Shown here: positions 1 through 11,317 of the stretch, in pieces
Layout of the letters: the number at the start of each line of letters is the position of its first letter
Position numbering within the stretch: the first letter of the stretch is position 1
Translations under genes and position numbers: made by a program
The notes under the pieces: generated by a model
The model's database searches: none
What the model saw: only the letters and a program-made list of their open reading frames with translations
Told to the model about the DNA's origin: nothing
Assembly: GCA_003952965.2 (NCBI GenBank)
Contig: CM025850.1
Coordinates: forward strand, 29,248,839-29,312,838
Reading direction: 5' to 3'
Source: Morella rubra
Lineage: Eukaryota; Streptophyta; Magnoliopsida; Fagales; Myricaceae
Length of the DNA: 64,000 nucleotides

Positions 1-2832
1 TTAGAAAATTAATTTTAGTTTTCTTTGATGATATTTTGGTGTATATTCAAGGGAAAAAGGAGCATGTACAGCATTTGGAAATCACTTTGGCATTGCTGCA
101 ATAGCACCAACTATTTGCCAAACGTTCCAAATATCATTTTGCTGGTTCAGAAATTGAGTATCTAGGACATATAATTTCGGATCAAGGTGTACGGGCAGAT
201 CTTAAAAAGCTTCAGTCTATGACAAGTTGGCCTCAACCATAGAACATTCAGTCCCTAAGGGGGTTTCTGGGCTTAACTGGGTATTACCGCAAGTTCATCC
301 AAAGGTATGGTTCCATTGCAGCTCCTTTAACACACTTGTTGAAGAAGAATGGATTCCATTGGACAGATGCTGCTACAGGAGCATTTCTCAGGTTAAAGGA
401 GGCTGTCACCAGCCCTCCAATGCTTGCATTACCAGATTTCACTAAACTTTTCATTATAAAGTGTGATGCTTCAAGAGTTGGCATTGGGGCAATTTTGATG
501 CAAGAAGGGAGAACCTTGACTTATTTCAGCCAAGCTCTTAAAGGGAGAATGGTGGTAATGTCCACTTATGAGCGGAAATTATTAGCACTTGTTAGTGCCA
601 TTAAGAAGTGGAGACCTTATTTGTTGGGTCAGACATTCCAAGTGAAAATATATCAGCAGAGTCTCAAACACTTACTGGAATAGAAGGTGGGCACTCCTCT
701 TCAGCAGAAGTGGATTACTAAGTTGTTGGCTTATGACTTTTTGGTGGAGTATAAACAGGGAAGAGAAAATAAGGCTACTAATGCCTTATCCATAATGTAT
801 GAAGGGCAGGAGGAACAAGGAGAGTACAAGGCTATTTCCCTCCCTATAGCTACATGGCTCAATGATCTCAAACTAACTTACTTACATGATTGTCAAGTTC
901 AAAATCTTTTGAACCAGCAACAGACAGGGAAGTTAGATCCTTTAAAATACTCCTTGATTAATGGGATACTCCAATATAAGGGGAGAATCTATATAGGAGA
1001 TAGTCAAACCCTCCAGGATAAAATTCTATTGACAGCACATGACAGCCCTGTTGGGGGGCATTCTGGTTATGAAAAAACATACCAAAGAGTCAAGAGGGAC
1101 TTCTACTGGAAAGGGTTGAAGAAGGCAGTGAGACATTACATCAAAGATTGTAGGACATACCAGCAAAACAAGCATGAGAATGCTTTGCCAGCAGGGTTAC
1201 TGCAACCCTTGCCCATTCCATGTAACACCCCTCTCTTGTTTGATCCACTTGTTTAATATAGTTTTATGTATATAAGGAGTAAGTACTAGCACGAGGCGTG
1301 ACATTCCAGCAAGCCCATGGAGGGATATATCTATGGATTTCATCGATGGGTTACCTCTATCAAAGGGGCACAATGTGACATATGTGGTGGTGGATCGGTT
1401 CACTAAATAAAGTCATTTCATGGCCCTATCTCATCCCTATACAGCGAAAACAGTGGCAAATGCATTCATCCAAAATATATTCAAGCTACATGGGTTACCC
1501 AACACCATAGTATCAGACAGAGATCCAGTGTTCACAAGCAATTTTTGGAAGGAACTATTTCATACGCAGGGGACTAAGCTTCACTACAGCACAGCCTACC
1601 ATCCACAAATAGACCGACAAACAGAGGCTGTAAACAAGTGTATCGAGTGTTATCTACAGTGTGTGATTGGTGACAGACCAAAAGAATGGGTTCATTGGCT
1701 TCCAGTGGCAAAATGGAATTACAATACCAACTAGCATATGTCATTCGAGCTCTCTCATTTTGAAGCTACCTAGGGGTACTTACCTCCCCGGTTACCTACC
1801 TACGAACCGGGGACCACACTTGTCGAGGTAGTGGATGTTGAGCTACGGGACAGGGAAAAGATGCTGGCTTTGCTATGAAAGAACCTACAGAAAGCACAAA
1901 ATCACATGAAAAAATATGCTGACATTAATTGCACTGAAAGAGAATTTCAGATCAGAGATTTGGTTTATCTCCGTCTCCAACCTTACCGTCAACTGTCAGT
2001 CCGCCAACGCCATAATATGAAGCTATCTCCTCGTATTATGGGCCATTTCCAATGGTGGAACGCATAAGGGCAATGGCCTATCGGTTGGATCTTCCAGTCG
2101 GGGCTCAGATCCACTCAGTTTTCCATGTCAACCAACTAAAGAAACACGTGGGTCAATGTGTAGATCCATTACCATCTCTCCCTGTCGTTGACAAGAATGG
2201 CGTGATTCGGACAGACCCATTGGCTATCTTGGACCGTCGCATGGTGCCCTTAGGCAACAAGGCTGTCATAAAGCTTTTAGTCCACTGGCAAGGGCAAACC
2301 ATAGACGATGCGACATAGGAGCGTCTTCAGCAGTTGCAGGCAGATTTTCCTCACCTTGAGGGCAACGTGTTCTAATTGGGGGGGTATTGTCACAAGTCGT
2401 TGGAGAAGAAGAAGATAGGTGCAAAGGTGGGAGCTTTCAGTGGGAGTTCGGGAGTCTTCGAGAAGCTAGAAGAAGATGGAATGTGGCTGTCATGTTTTGT
2501 CATGTGTTCAGCTAATTTACATTTAGGTTTAAATTTCAAAAGGCCAAGTAGTGTGCCATGGGACATGGGCCAGCTTCTTTAAGTTTGGCGCCTAGATCCT
2601 TGCTGTGTGTTATGTTAGCTTGGGCTGAGATTAACTCAACCCAATTGTCAACAGGCCCAGCCCATGATTGGGAGGGGTATACCTGTTTGGCTCTGTTCGG
2701 TGCCAGGTAAGAAATCACGTAATTGTTTCATTGAGAGCTTTGAAGGTTAGCTGCCTCGAAACAGCTTGTTCTTGTGACTAGAATTCAATACAAGTTGTTG
2801 GAATATTTTACAACAAATTCCGATTTGTTACA
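1..2832 (+). mobile_element. Ty3/gypsy LTR retrotransposon, 3' part (fossil)
   Basis: The window opens inside a gypsy-type pol gene. In order it shows the end of reverse transcriptase (to about 330), RNase H (about 340-690), integrase with its zinc-binding region (about 1040-1200) and catalytic core (about 1300-1740), a C-terminal region ending in a chromodomain-like stretch (about 2040-2370), a purine tract (about 2373-2385) and a 3' LTR. The order RT, RNase H, integrase is diagnostic of Ty3/gypsy, and the FHVNQLKKHVG-like region before the C-terminus suggests a chromovirus. It is a fossil with several breaks and looks old. The 5' half lies outside the window, so LTR divergence cannot be used to date it. 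Confidence 0.9.
2388..2832 (+). repeat. Probable 3' LTR of the gypsy element
   Basis: The stretch begins TGTCAC directly after a G-rich purine tract and ends GTTACA, so it has the TG...CA ends expected of an LTR. It is about 445 bp long. The partner 5' LTR is outside the window, so the outer edge is inferred from the terminal dinucleotide only. Confidence 0.6.
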
Positions 2833-3159
2833 TTCCCACCATTTATATATGTACCCTTTTACATTATATATCTCTCATTATGACCCTATGTCTATATAAA
2901 AGGCTTTTGAGATGAGTTGTATATATATAGAGAGAACAATAATACAAAGAATATATCATAGTTTTTGAATAACTATTTGTCTCCACTTTTTATCTATTTT
3001 TCGCTTGCTATGATTTCAAGATTCATACAGCTATTTTCGCGGATCCCCTCCCTTTGATTTAGTTTTATTTTGGTTCTTCTTTCTCGCTTTAGCTCTCACA
3101 AATTTGTCATATCTGGATTGTTTGGTTCAGATTCGTGAGTGTTTGACGAAGCAATCAAA

Positions 3160-3208
3160 ATGCAGAACGACGAGGGGTTATCACCGAGATTTACATTCCC
3201 AGGAAATG
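3160..3208 (+). pseudogene. RPS21: Ribosomal protein S21 (eS21), first exon only, frame broken
   Basis: The exon starts with ATG encoding MQNDEG and ends in a stretch that, one frame over, reads TEIYIPRK plus the first two bases of a Cys codon, followed at once by a GT splice donor. Plant eS21 proteins begin MQN(D/E)EGQ..TE(L/I)YIPRKC, and as I recall the first coding intron falls after these residues. Compared with that pattern about one base is missing between the EG and TE codons, so the frame is lost. The pyrimidine-rich stretch upstream (about 3060-3159) resembles a ribosomal-protein leader. No second exon (the SATNR region) was found downstream. This is a truncated host-gene copy, probably moved here by duplication or capture. 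Confidence 0.7.
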
Positions 3209-3769
3209 GTATTTCATCTCTTTGACTTAATCTGAGAGCATTTTTTTTCGTTCTTGTTTTTATTTTGTGCATTTTTTAATATATTGATTGTACGTTGAGT
3301 TTAATACAGGGGGAAAGGTTAGAAATTTTCATCTCTCGCTTGCACAGTCCTCTTTTGTCCTTTTTTGTGATGTTCCGTAAATTATAGTTATTTTAAATGT
3401 TATTTTAGGCAGTATTTGTATAATGGAAATATGTTTTGAATCGGGCATTTCTACCAGTCTACACTAATAGATTGACAGAAGGTGCAAACCTTTTATATCG
3501 GTCCAAATCTGGAACACAAAATCTAACATTCTAATGGAACTTGTTTTATCTCTGGCTTTGTCGCTCTAATATCTATCTTGTAACCGACTATATATACATG
3601 GTTTTTTCAAATAAGAAAACCAACAAAAAGTTTAATACAGCTTCGTTTGGATCGATGAGTTTTTCCTGAATTGAGGAGATAAATGAGCAATCTAGTCAAA
3701 CAGAGAAATACTAAGAAGGAAACCATTTGAGACTTCTGCCTCTTCTATCAATGTCTTGGCTTAGCTTTC
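3209..3769. other. Unassigned AT-rich DNA
   Basis: This holds the intron-like sequence after the RPS21 exon and then unrecognised DNA. No coding pattern or terminal repeat was seen. A short G-rich stretch after an AG near 3310 could be a decoy splice site. Confidence 0.4.
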
Positions 3770-4068
3770 TTGATATAAATGGTTTTTCAAACGCTGGTGA
3801 AGATATTTTCAGTAGAGTTTTAAAAATGCAGCTAAAAAGCTCTTTGCCAGCATTTGTCAAACGCTGCTGTAGATTGACTTTCACCAGCGTTTTTGAAAAA
3901 TGCGGGTGAAAGTCAATCTTTTACCAGAGGCAAAGACTTTTCCCGACTCAGATAGCAGCTTATAAAAACGCCGCTAAAAAAGTATTGGTGAAAGTTTATT
4001 AGCCTTTTTTTGTTGACTTTTTTCAGCGTTTTTCGACTGCTTCTAAAAGTAAGATTTCTTTTGTAGTG
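3770..4068. mobile_element. CACTA-like element, right-hand end fragment
   Basis: The stretch ends TTCTTTTGTAGTG at 4068, the inverse of the CACTACAAAAGAA terminus of plant CACTA elements. Inside are repeated, alternately oriented subterminal motifs such as aacgctg, caccagcg and cagcgtt. No left terminus was recognised, so the element is truncated or its left edge is mutated; the start given is approximate. Confidence 0.55.
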
Positions 4069-5838
4069 CCTGGATTGGAAATTTCAGCTGTTCTAGGCAT
4101 TTAGAAGCATCAATTGACATGTTTTATCCCATCCCCCGATTGGGAACCTCATCCAACTCCAACAATGAATTGACAGGTCTAATTTGATGATCTACAACTT
4201 GTAACCTCACACAATTATCGTATTTGGGATTTGTCCGGCTTAGAAAATTTCGTGGATTTTGTCGAATTTTTTAAGATCAAGAATGTGGCTCTTTTGGTAC
4301 TTTCTGGCATACAAGCATCATTTAAAGAACATTCCAGCAATGCAACTCTTCCAAGGTATACCTATTAGTTGTCTTCATGCAGCTTGACCAAGTTCCTAGA
4401 CTTTTTAAGAAGCCAAGATCAACTAGTGTACCTATCTCAGAACAATATTCATGGACAAGTAGCATAATGGATATGGAAAATATCCAAAGCCAGTCTAAGG
4501 GTTAATTACCTCTTGATCAACTTTCTCAAAGGCTTTAGTCAAAATCTAATTCTTTTTGTATGGATAGAATTACGAATTTTAGTCAGCTTGAAGGAGCATT
4601 TCCTGTTCCATCTATTTCCACTTTTCATTATCATATTTCAAACAATTCGTTGACTGGAAAGGTTTCAAAATTGATCTGCAATATGAGCTCTCAAGGTCCT
4701 TGATTTGTCTCACAACACAACTTAAGTGGTTCACTTCCTCTATGCTTGAGCGACTTTTGGGGTTCTTTATTAGTACTTGATCTACGAAGGAACAGTCTTC
4801 CACTATGAAGCATTCCTAAAAATTGGACGAAAGGAAAAATGTTGAATATACTAAGGTGGTGTTTGCATACCAAAATTTTGGTTTATATGAATTGTGAAAA
4901 AGTGGAGAGAGATTATTTGAGTATATTTTTTTTTTATTGTAATAGAAGTGATGATTTGATACGGAGAAAGATAATTTTATAATTTTTTTCTTGACCAAAA
5001 TTTTAGCATGAGTGCAAAGACCACCTAAATTTCGGCCGAAACCAATTCAAAGGGCAAGTACCAAGGTCATTCATTGCTATTGATCTATCAAGCAACAGAT
5101 TTGGTGGAGGGATTCTAGAATCAATTAGAAATTTAGAGGGGCTTCATTTGCTCAATCTTTTCAATAATATTCTCACCGGTCATATCCCACCATCTCTAGA
5201 AAAATTAACAGAATTTGGACCTTTCTTACAATTGTCCAGGAAAATTCCACGTCTTGCAATTCTTCAATGTTTCTCATAATCATCTCATAGGGCCTATGCC
5301 ACAAGGGAAGTAATTTCATATATTTTAAAATAGTTCTTTTGATGAAAATCTGGGACTGTGGGAGCCGTCTGTTGACAAAGAAATGTGAGGATTCTGATGC
5401 TTCAACACTTCCACTTCTATCACTATAGACAGTACTCCAAACTCGGGATCTCTATAATTTCAATTCGTTTGAAGAGTAATTTTGTTTGGATATGGATTAA
5501 TTTGGATTCGTTGTTAGAGGATTGTGGGGCATATTCTGACAACAAGGAAACATGATTGGTTATTGAGGACTTTGAACTTGAGGGAACTATAGTATGGACT
5601 TCATACTATGGAGGAATGTGGGTGGAAGTAATTGAGCACTATGTAATAAATTTATTGGAAAACATGTCTTCCAAAATATAATAATGTCATCATGTATTAT
5701 TGTGCTTTGTTAATATCTTCTCATTTGTGGGTGTTTAATATGTGACATTGTCTTTTCTTTTTATTTTCAGGAGTGGGAAGACATAACATGGAGCAGTAAC
5801 ACTTGTGTGTATAGCAAATTTATAGAGTTCTAGTTATG
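4069..5838 (+). pseudogene. Receptor-like protein (LRR-RLP) copy 1, decayed 3' part
   Basis: This is colinear with the better preserved RLP copies at 24274 and 36893, from their middle LRRs to the 3' flank. Recognisable pieces include IPSSIGNL-type LRR remnants near 4120-4200, the region matching LRILDFSSNRLEGSLP near 4570-4610, the SSNGFVG/PESIRNLEGLHLLNL block near 5080-5160 and the PIPQGK end near 5290. All are out of one continuous frame, with many stops and indels. A MITE interrupts it. The 3' flank with its AG/GAGTGGG acceptor-like site (about 5770) also matches the other copies. The signal peptide and first LRRs are absent. It belongs to the family of cell-surface immune or development receptors without kinase domains. 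Confidence 0.8.
4855..5025. mobile_element. Harbinger-type MITE inside RLP copy 1
   Basis: A 171-bp element with inverted termini GGTGGTGTTTGCA on the left and, inverted, GGTGGTCTTTGCA on the right, each running into AAAATTTTGG. It is flanked by a direct TAA (4852-4854 and 5026-5028), the 3-bp target of PIF/Harbinger elements. The flanking RLP sequence resumes on the other side where the other RLP copies are continuous, which confirms the insertion. Confidence 0.85.
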
Positions 5839-5929
5839 TTCACTACAAGAAAATGCACTTTGGGTGTCAAAAATTTTTGTCACCAAAGGTTTTAGGTGAC
5901 AAGTTCCGTATTTTGTCACTCAAAACCGT

Positions 5930-7760
5930 TGGGACGGTAAACTATATCGTCCGAACGGTTTTCTGTTTGAGGAGGTGGGTCATTTGTCGCGAGTTGGCAG
6001 TCCCTTCGAGGCATGCGTTCCCGTTCCCTGTTGCGAGGTCGGTCTCGTTGAGGGGCGCCGTGTTCAAGTATGAAACACCACAACTTTCCTTCGTGGAGCA
6101 ATCACTCAATCTATTGCTTAAATTCCCAATAGTCGTCTGTGTTATGCCCGTGATCTTCATGAAAATCACAGTACTTGCTCTAGTTCCCTTTTTCCAGTAG
6201 TGCCCTGAGCTTTTAAAGCCACTTGACACTCAAGTCGTGTTGGATCTGCATTCGAATCTCCCGAGAAGTGATGTTAAGGGAAGTGAAAATGAGGAAGAGG
6301 CGCCTCTCTAGAGTGGGTTGGTCGTTACGTGTGGGTTGAGGTGAACAGTCTTTGCTAGGTCACCGTCGTTGATCTCTATAACACGATCGGTCCATATCTC
6401 GATCCTTTTTGTCCCTATCCAGTTCAGGTGGAGTTGAATGGAGACGTGCAGCGAACATGTCCTCGCAGCCCATGTGCTTCTGTGCTTTGGTCATGGCATC
6501 GGCAAAATTGGTTAGGGCTTTTCTCATGAGGTATTTGAGGAAGTCACTCAGCTGAAGTTCTGTGGTTAGAGCCATGAGCTTAGCTTCATCGGTGGCATGA
6601 GAAACCGTGACTGCTTCCCAGTTAAACCGTGCTATGTAATTGCACAGGCTTTCCTTAGGATTTTGTTTGATGCTGAATAGGTAAGAGGACGAGCACTTTA
6701 TATGTCGATTCGATATGAAGTGGCCTATGAACTGTGTGCTAAGAGTGTCGAAGTCGTCGACAATTCCTAAGGGTAAACCAGAGAACCATTGTTGAGCCAA
6801 TCCTTTAAGGGTCAACGAGAACACGTGGCAAAGGATAGTGTCTTCATATGACTGGACGTGCATGTGCAAGCGGAAGATTTTCAAGTGGTCACAGGGATCT
6901 CTGGAGTTGTCGAAGAGGTTGATAATTGGTGGTTGGAAACGCGGGGGCAGTAGGCACGTGAGCACTTTCAATGTAAATGGGGAGATGCCAATGTGTGAGG
7001 GCAAGGATGAGTCGTCGGCCTTAGGGTTTTCCACCTTCTTTTCGAGCAATCAAATTTGTTCTGCCTACTTGATCATTTGTTATTTAAGGTTCCCTCGCGT
7101 GGGGGAGACGTAGGCGAACATGGAGGCGATGGAGGAGGCGATGGAGGAGGCGGAGCCTTGTTGATCTTGTTGGTGACGTGTTCTATGTTCTTGACTAAGG
7201 TGGCCAACAGTGTTTCACTGTTGGGGGAGGGCTCCGAGTCCACTATCGGAGATACTTGGTCATCGTTTTGTATTCGAGCGGAAGAAGTCATCGGAGAGAA
7301 AGATGGGAATAGGGCTTTTAAGGGATGCAATGAGTAAGTGGTGACTGGAGGGATGCCAACTGATGATGCCAAAATCACCAAAAGCTAGAGCCGGTTAGAC
7401 CTGAAAAGAATAACAAGCGGGGGTGGCGTTGGATGTGGAGCCTCCGATGCCAAACTTAGATCTTAAGAAATGTTTTAGTCTAGAAAATGGATTAAGCTTA
7501 GGAAAAATATAATGGGGTACCTGTCTTTTATAGGATAAGGGGTGTCATAGTCCTAAAGGGAGTCTAACACCAAGAATGTTAGGACTCTTGACCTTACCGG
7601 GTGTTATAGAACTACTTAGATTGCCAGGCGGGAAGATAGGGAAAATTAGTTCGTATTTATGCAGGCTGGGAGCCCTAAACATGCTTGTGGTCTTAAGTGG
7701 GACTACGGATGGGCTCTCTTACCTAAGTGGACTGGGCCGGTCATATTATGACCCATCATA
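5930..7760 (-). mobile_element. Ty3/gypsy fragment: LTR plus gag (fossil)
   Basis: Read on the minus strand, a likely LTR (about 7760 down to 7390, beginning TGATGGGTC and holding a TATAAAAG box near 7530) is followed by a gag gene. Its Pro-rich N-terminal segment lies near 7090-7140. The conserved retrotransposon gag core (DPCDHLK, GLAQQWF, SLCNYIARF) lies at about 6480-6910, and a C-terminal zone with an FHEDHGHNT-type motif near 6150. No pol follows. The fragment is broken with a small number of lesions and lies entirely within the CACTA-like element. Confidence 0.8.
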
Positions 7761-8299
7761 AACTTTAGCCTTCCTAATTCTTATGAGATAGTAAAAATTG
7801 GTAGCCACATATTAACTGCGTTCTTCGAATTATTTGGATCTTATATATATTGGGTTTGAAATGTGCAGTTTCAGTTTAAACTTTGTGGAAGGAAGCTTTG
7901 AGGGGTCAATAAGGGATCCCAACAAAGTGAACATCCTTCAATCTTAACACCCAAAGCTTTGTAAATGAATAGAACGAAGGCTCTTTTTATTGTTCCAAAT
8001 AACAAACAATTCTCTCAGGAAATTGAAGTAATTTTGAATTAAAAAAATACCCACATACTTCAAAATTTCTTGGAGTTTAGTCCATTTATTTTAGAATGTG
8101 AAGTCTAATTGAGTTAAAGGAATTTGTTTATCTGCAATATATTAAAATAAAACAAAAATAATTTTTTTTTAACTTACAGACCGTTATATATTATTGTTGA
8201 TGTTTATGAATGTGAGTATTGTATTATTATTGTAATAGTATGTGTTATATAATATTTTTCATTATTATTTTTTTTATAAAAAAAAACTGATTCTATTAA

Positions 8300-8965
8300 T
8301 ACTGTTCGATCAGCAATTTCAGCGATCGAACGGTTATTGTGAAGACAATCCATCGCGAATCCGCCGTTTGATCGCCAACATTAAAACGTCTAAAATAACA
8401 ATCGATCAGTAACATCACCGATCGATCGCCCCATGCAAGCGATCAACTAGTAAGAAAAAAGCAATCAATCGGTATTATAAGCGATCGATCGTGGAGAAAT
8501 AGCCGATCGATCATCCAACTCAAATGATCAATTGTTATGTGACACCGATCAATCACTTCGAAAATAATCGTTCCATCGCTAACATAAATGACCGATCGAT
8601 TCTTAATACAACGTTCGATCATCCAACTCAAGTGATCAATTGGTTAGACAAACATGTCCAATCGATACTACTAAAACGATCGATCGTCTTCTTCATAGTA
8701 TTCGATCGGTTAAATGTATTGATCGATCATCAATATGGAATTGATCAATCGTCATTACATACCGTTCAATCATCCTCAAGTGGGCGATTGATTGAGCTTG
8801 TTTCCCGATCGATTGTTTCAAAACAAGGTCCGAACAATCGTGGATCCACCTGATCGATCCCTTCGGTTTCACCGTCTGATCAACCGTGTTTTATTGGACC
8901 ACAATCGATTGTAATGTTCTTATCCATCGAGTGTTGTACCGATCAATTGTTGCCTTTAGTGAAGA
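8300..8965. repeat. Array of CGATCGAT-like palindromic motifs, about 22-bp spacing
   Basis: More than 20 copies of a degenerate motif centred on (C/T)GAT(C/T)(G/A)AT(C/T) occur at about 8401, 8419, 8438, 8462, 8481, 8503, 8525, 8545, 8566, 8592, 8612, 8633, 8659, 8676, 8701, 8720, 8741, 8764, 8784, 8805, 8834, 8851, 8877 and 8902. The gaps are mostly 17-26 bp, averaging close to 22. Sequence between motifs is unrelated, so this is not an ordinary tandem repeat. Several copies are perfect GATCGATC palindromes. CACTA elements are known to carry clusters of short transposase-binding motifs near their ends; this array, near one end of such an element, may be one. Confidence 0.8.
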
Positions 8966-9115
8966 ACTTTTTCTATCACCAAAGAACTTTTTGTGACGAA
9001 ACCCGAATTTCATCACAAAATACATTTTTTGACGTTCTTTTGCTGACAAACTCGTGATGAAAAAATTTCTGACTAAAAGCCTCTTTTAGTGATGAAAGTT
9101 AATTTTTTTGTAGTG

Positions 9116-9386
9116 AAGCTAAGTCCATCAAGTGAAATTCTGCACAATTATTAGTTCTAGCAAGGTGAACTACACCAACCATTCATTCTTGGATTACTAA
9201 AACTACTTTCCGATCACTTTTACAAGCTAAGTTCAAGTACGACAAGAAAACAATTATTAGTTTCATACCATAAGATCTAGCATAGATATCACCTTTATTA
9301 TTATGAACTACACCACCTCTACCATTCAATTACTAAAACTACTTCCATCCGAATTAAGCTTATAAAAATTATTCCCAAGTTTAGTT
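9116..9386. other. Unassigned spacer between two CACTA-type elements
   Basis: No coding pattern. It contains a loose internal repeat (gaactacaccaacc and gaactacaccacc, each followed by attactaaaactacttcc). Confidence 0.4.
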
Positions 9387-9624
9387 CACTACAAAAAAAA
9401 CAGGTCTTTAGCAGCGGTCATAAAAAAGTCGCTAAAAGGTGTTTTTAGTAGCGTTTGTGGACAAACGCTGTTACAAACCAACTATAGCGACGGTCACTGT
9501 GACCGCCACTACAGGTCTAATTTCTCACAGCGTTTGTGCACAAACACTACTAGAAATCAAGTGTCTACAGCAGCAGTCTATAGCTTAGACCTTTAGATCG
9601 TTTTTGTAAAAAAAACACTGCTAT

Positions 9625-10375
9625 AGGTATATGTGAAAATAATATTTGTATTTATTAATTATAAGTTATTTAATGTTAAAAATTATTTTATATATTATTA
9701 TATTCCTTTTAATATATAATTTTATTTTGTCATGTATTTGAAAAATTTTATTTTAAAGGACTTACTTAATAAAATATGGAATTAGATGGAGTGTTATGAT
9801 AATTGAAGTTGTTATATGATATATTTTAAATTATACCTATGATTGTTATGGTAATTGCATATTTATTGACTAAATCTAAGTAGTTTAGGAAATATCTATT
9901 ATCATACTTATAATGAGCATATATTTTTTGTCATTAGGTATATAGGTACATACATATAAAAGTACTTAGGTTAATTAGCACATATCATGTATATGATAAA
10001 CACATAATACAAATCATGCAATGTTATATAGAAATCATTATACTTTTAAATTATAAGTATTATATATTATTACTACCAACTTATTTTAATTAAGATTATT
10101 ATTACTAGTACCAATGCATGCTACAATGTGTATTACAACTACAAATAAAGTAGTAATTAAAATAAATATATGCTATTACTTTGAACTAACAAAACATAGG
10201 ATGGCTAAAAAGTCTCAGTTGATATGTTTATATGTTGTAATGACAAAATAAATTTTATATTGTGATATAAATATTTGTTGACAACTATCAAAAGAAGAAA
10301 AAATAAAAAGACAATTATTTGTATATCGGGGAACTTAGAAAAAAAAAAAAAAAAACAAGATAGGAAAATTTTCAT
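9625..10375. other. AT-rich interior of the CACTA element
   Basis: Strongly AT-rich with no coding pattern. An A-run near 10339-10356 precedes the captured gene segment. Confidence 0.5.
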
Positions 10376-10634
10376 TCAGCGCCAAACGTTTTCACTCCAG
10401 TCAAAAACCCCTCTTTTATTTTGTTGATTCTCAATCTCTTCTCTTCTCATCTTTCTCAAAGGAAAACTTCTTCCTCGCTCCATCTACGACTTCTTCTTCC
10501 TGCTCTTCTGTTGATTCCCGATTAGCTGATGAAAATGGAGACGAAGGTTTTGTCGTTCCTGGCTAGTAGCCCTCCACTAGCAGTGATGGCGGCAGCCAAG
10601 CTTTCCGGTATTGCTTTACCAACGGACACATCCA

Positions 10635-11302
10635 TGTTGGGTTTATTCCTTCTATGTGAAGGAAAGCCCAATGGGGGTCTTATAAGGCCCAAATCCCATT
10701 AGGGTATTATGGTTCTAACCTATAACTCTAAGGATGATGAGTTCTTTAAGTCGTACGGATTAAAATAAGAGGAAGAGAAAGAAAAATTCAGCTTTTATCT
10801 TTCACGCCCAGATTTCATTAAAGGCTAGATTCTACTTTGTCTGTGGTCCGATCGAGCTGAAATTTGGAGGAGACTTTCACGACACAAGGGGCTATAATCT
10901 GAACGGTGAAGATCAGATTTTGAGCTCGGAACAGTGGTTCGTACACGTAAACAGTAACCTCGGATTGTTGGTATTTTCTCTTCGTTGTTTTTCGTTGTAT
11001 TTGCCAAGATTGATATCATCTTGAAGATCTGAGTTGTAGCCTCTAGTTGTGACTAGAGAAGACTTTGTGTACCCATTATTTGGTTTATAGTAGAGATTTG
11101 ATTGGACTAGGTCCCATGGTTTTTTCTTCCTCACACTGGGAAGTTTTCCACGTAAAAAATTGCTTGTGTTGTTCTGGCTTAGTGTGATTGATTATCTTGA
11201 GATTATTTTTCAGTATGTATAATTGTTGAGATTGTGCTCTATTTGCTTTTATCTAGAGAGAAGAATTATTCCGCTATTTGTTTGTCGTTATCTCTCTCAA
11301 CA
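10635..11302 (+). repeat. 5' LTR of the copia element
   Basis: 668 bp, from TGTTGGGTTTATTCC to CTCTCTCAACA. It is colinear with 15288-15941 apart from scattered substitutions and small indels. Confidence 0.92.
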
Positions 11303-11305
11303 AAG

Positions 11306-11317
11306 TGGTATCAGAGC
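11306..11317 (+). other. Primer-binding site
   Basis: TGGTATCAGAGC, complementary to the 3' end of plant initiator methionine tRNA, lies three bases after the 5' LTR. This is the standard priming site of plant copia elements. Confidence 0.92.

Larger units (their letters stand above)
5841..9115. mobile_element. CACTA-like non-autonomous element with nested content
   Basis: The left end is CACTACAAGAAAATG (5841) and the right end TTTTTTTGTAGTG (9115). The subterminal zones carry short direct and inverted motifs (gtgacaa, tgatgaaa, tcacc) on both sides. It lies at the 3' flank of RLP copy 1, after gttatgtt. The three bases either side (gtt and aag) do not match, so either the target copy has mutated or the two ends come from different elements. 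No transposase was seen. Inside lie a gypsy gag/LTR fossil, AT-rich DNA and a dense CGATCGAT motif array. Confidence 0.6.

Noticed and set aside
8524-8853. 109-codon open frame through the CGATCGAT array
   Set aside because: The repeated Asp/Arg/Ser-rich pattern is simply the translation of the motif array.
8300-8965. CRISPR-like array
   Set aside because: Repeats are only about 8-10 bp, degenerate and palindromic, spacers are about 12 bp, and the context is a plant nuclear transposon.
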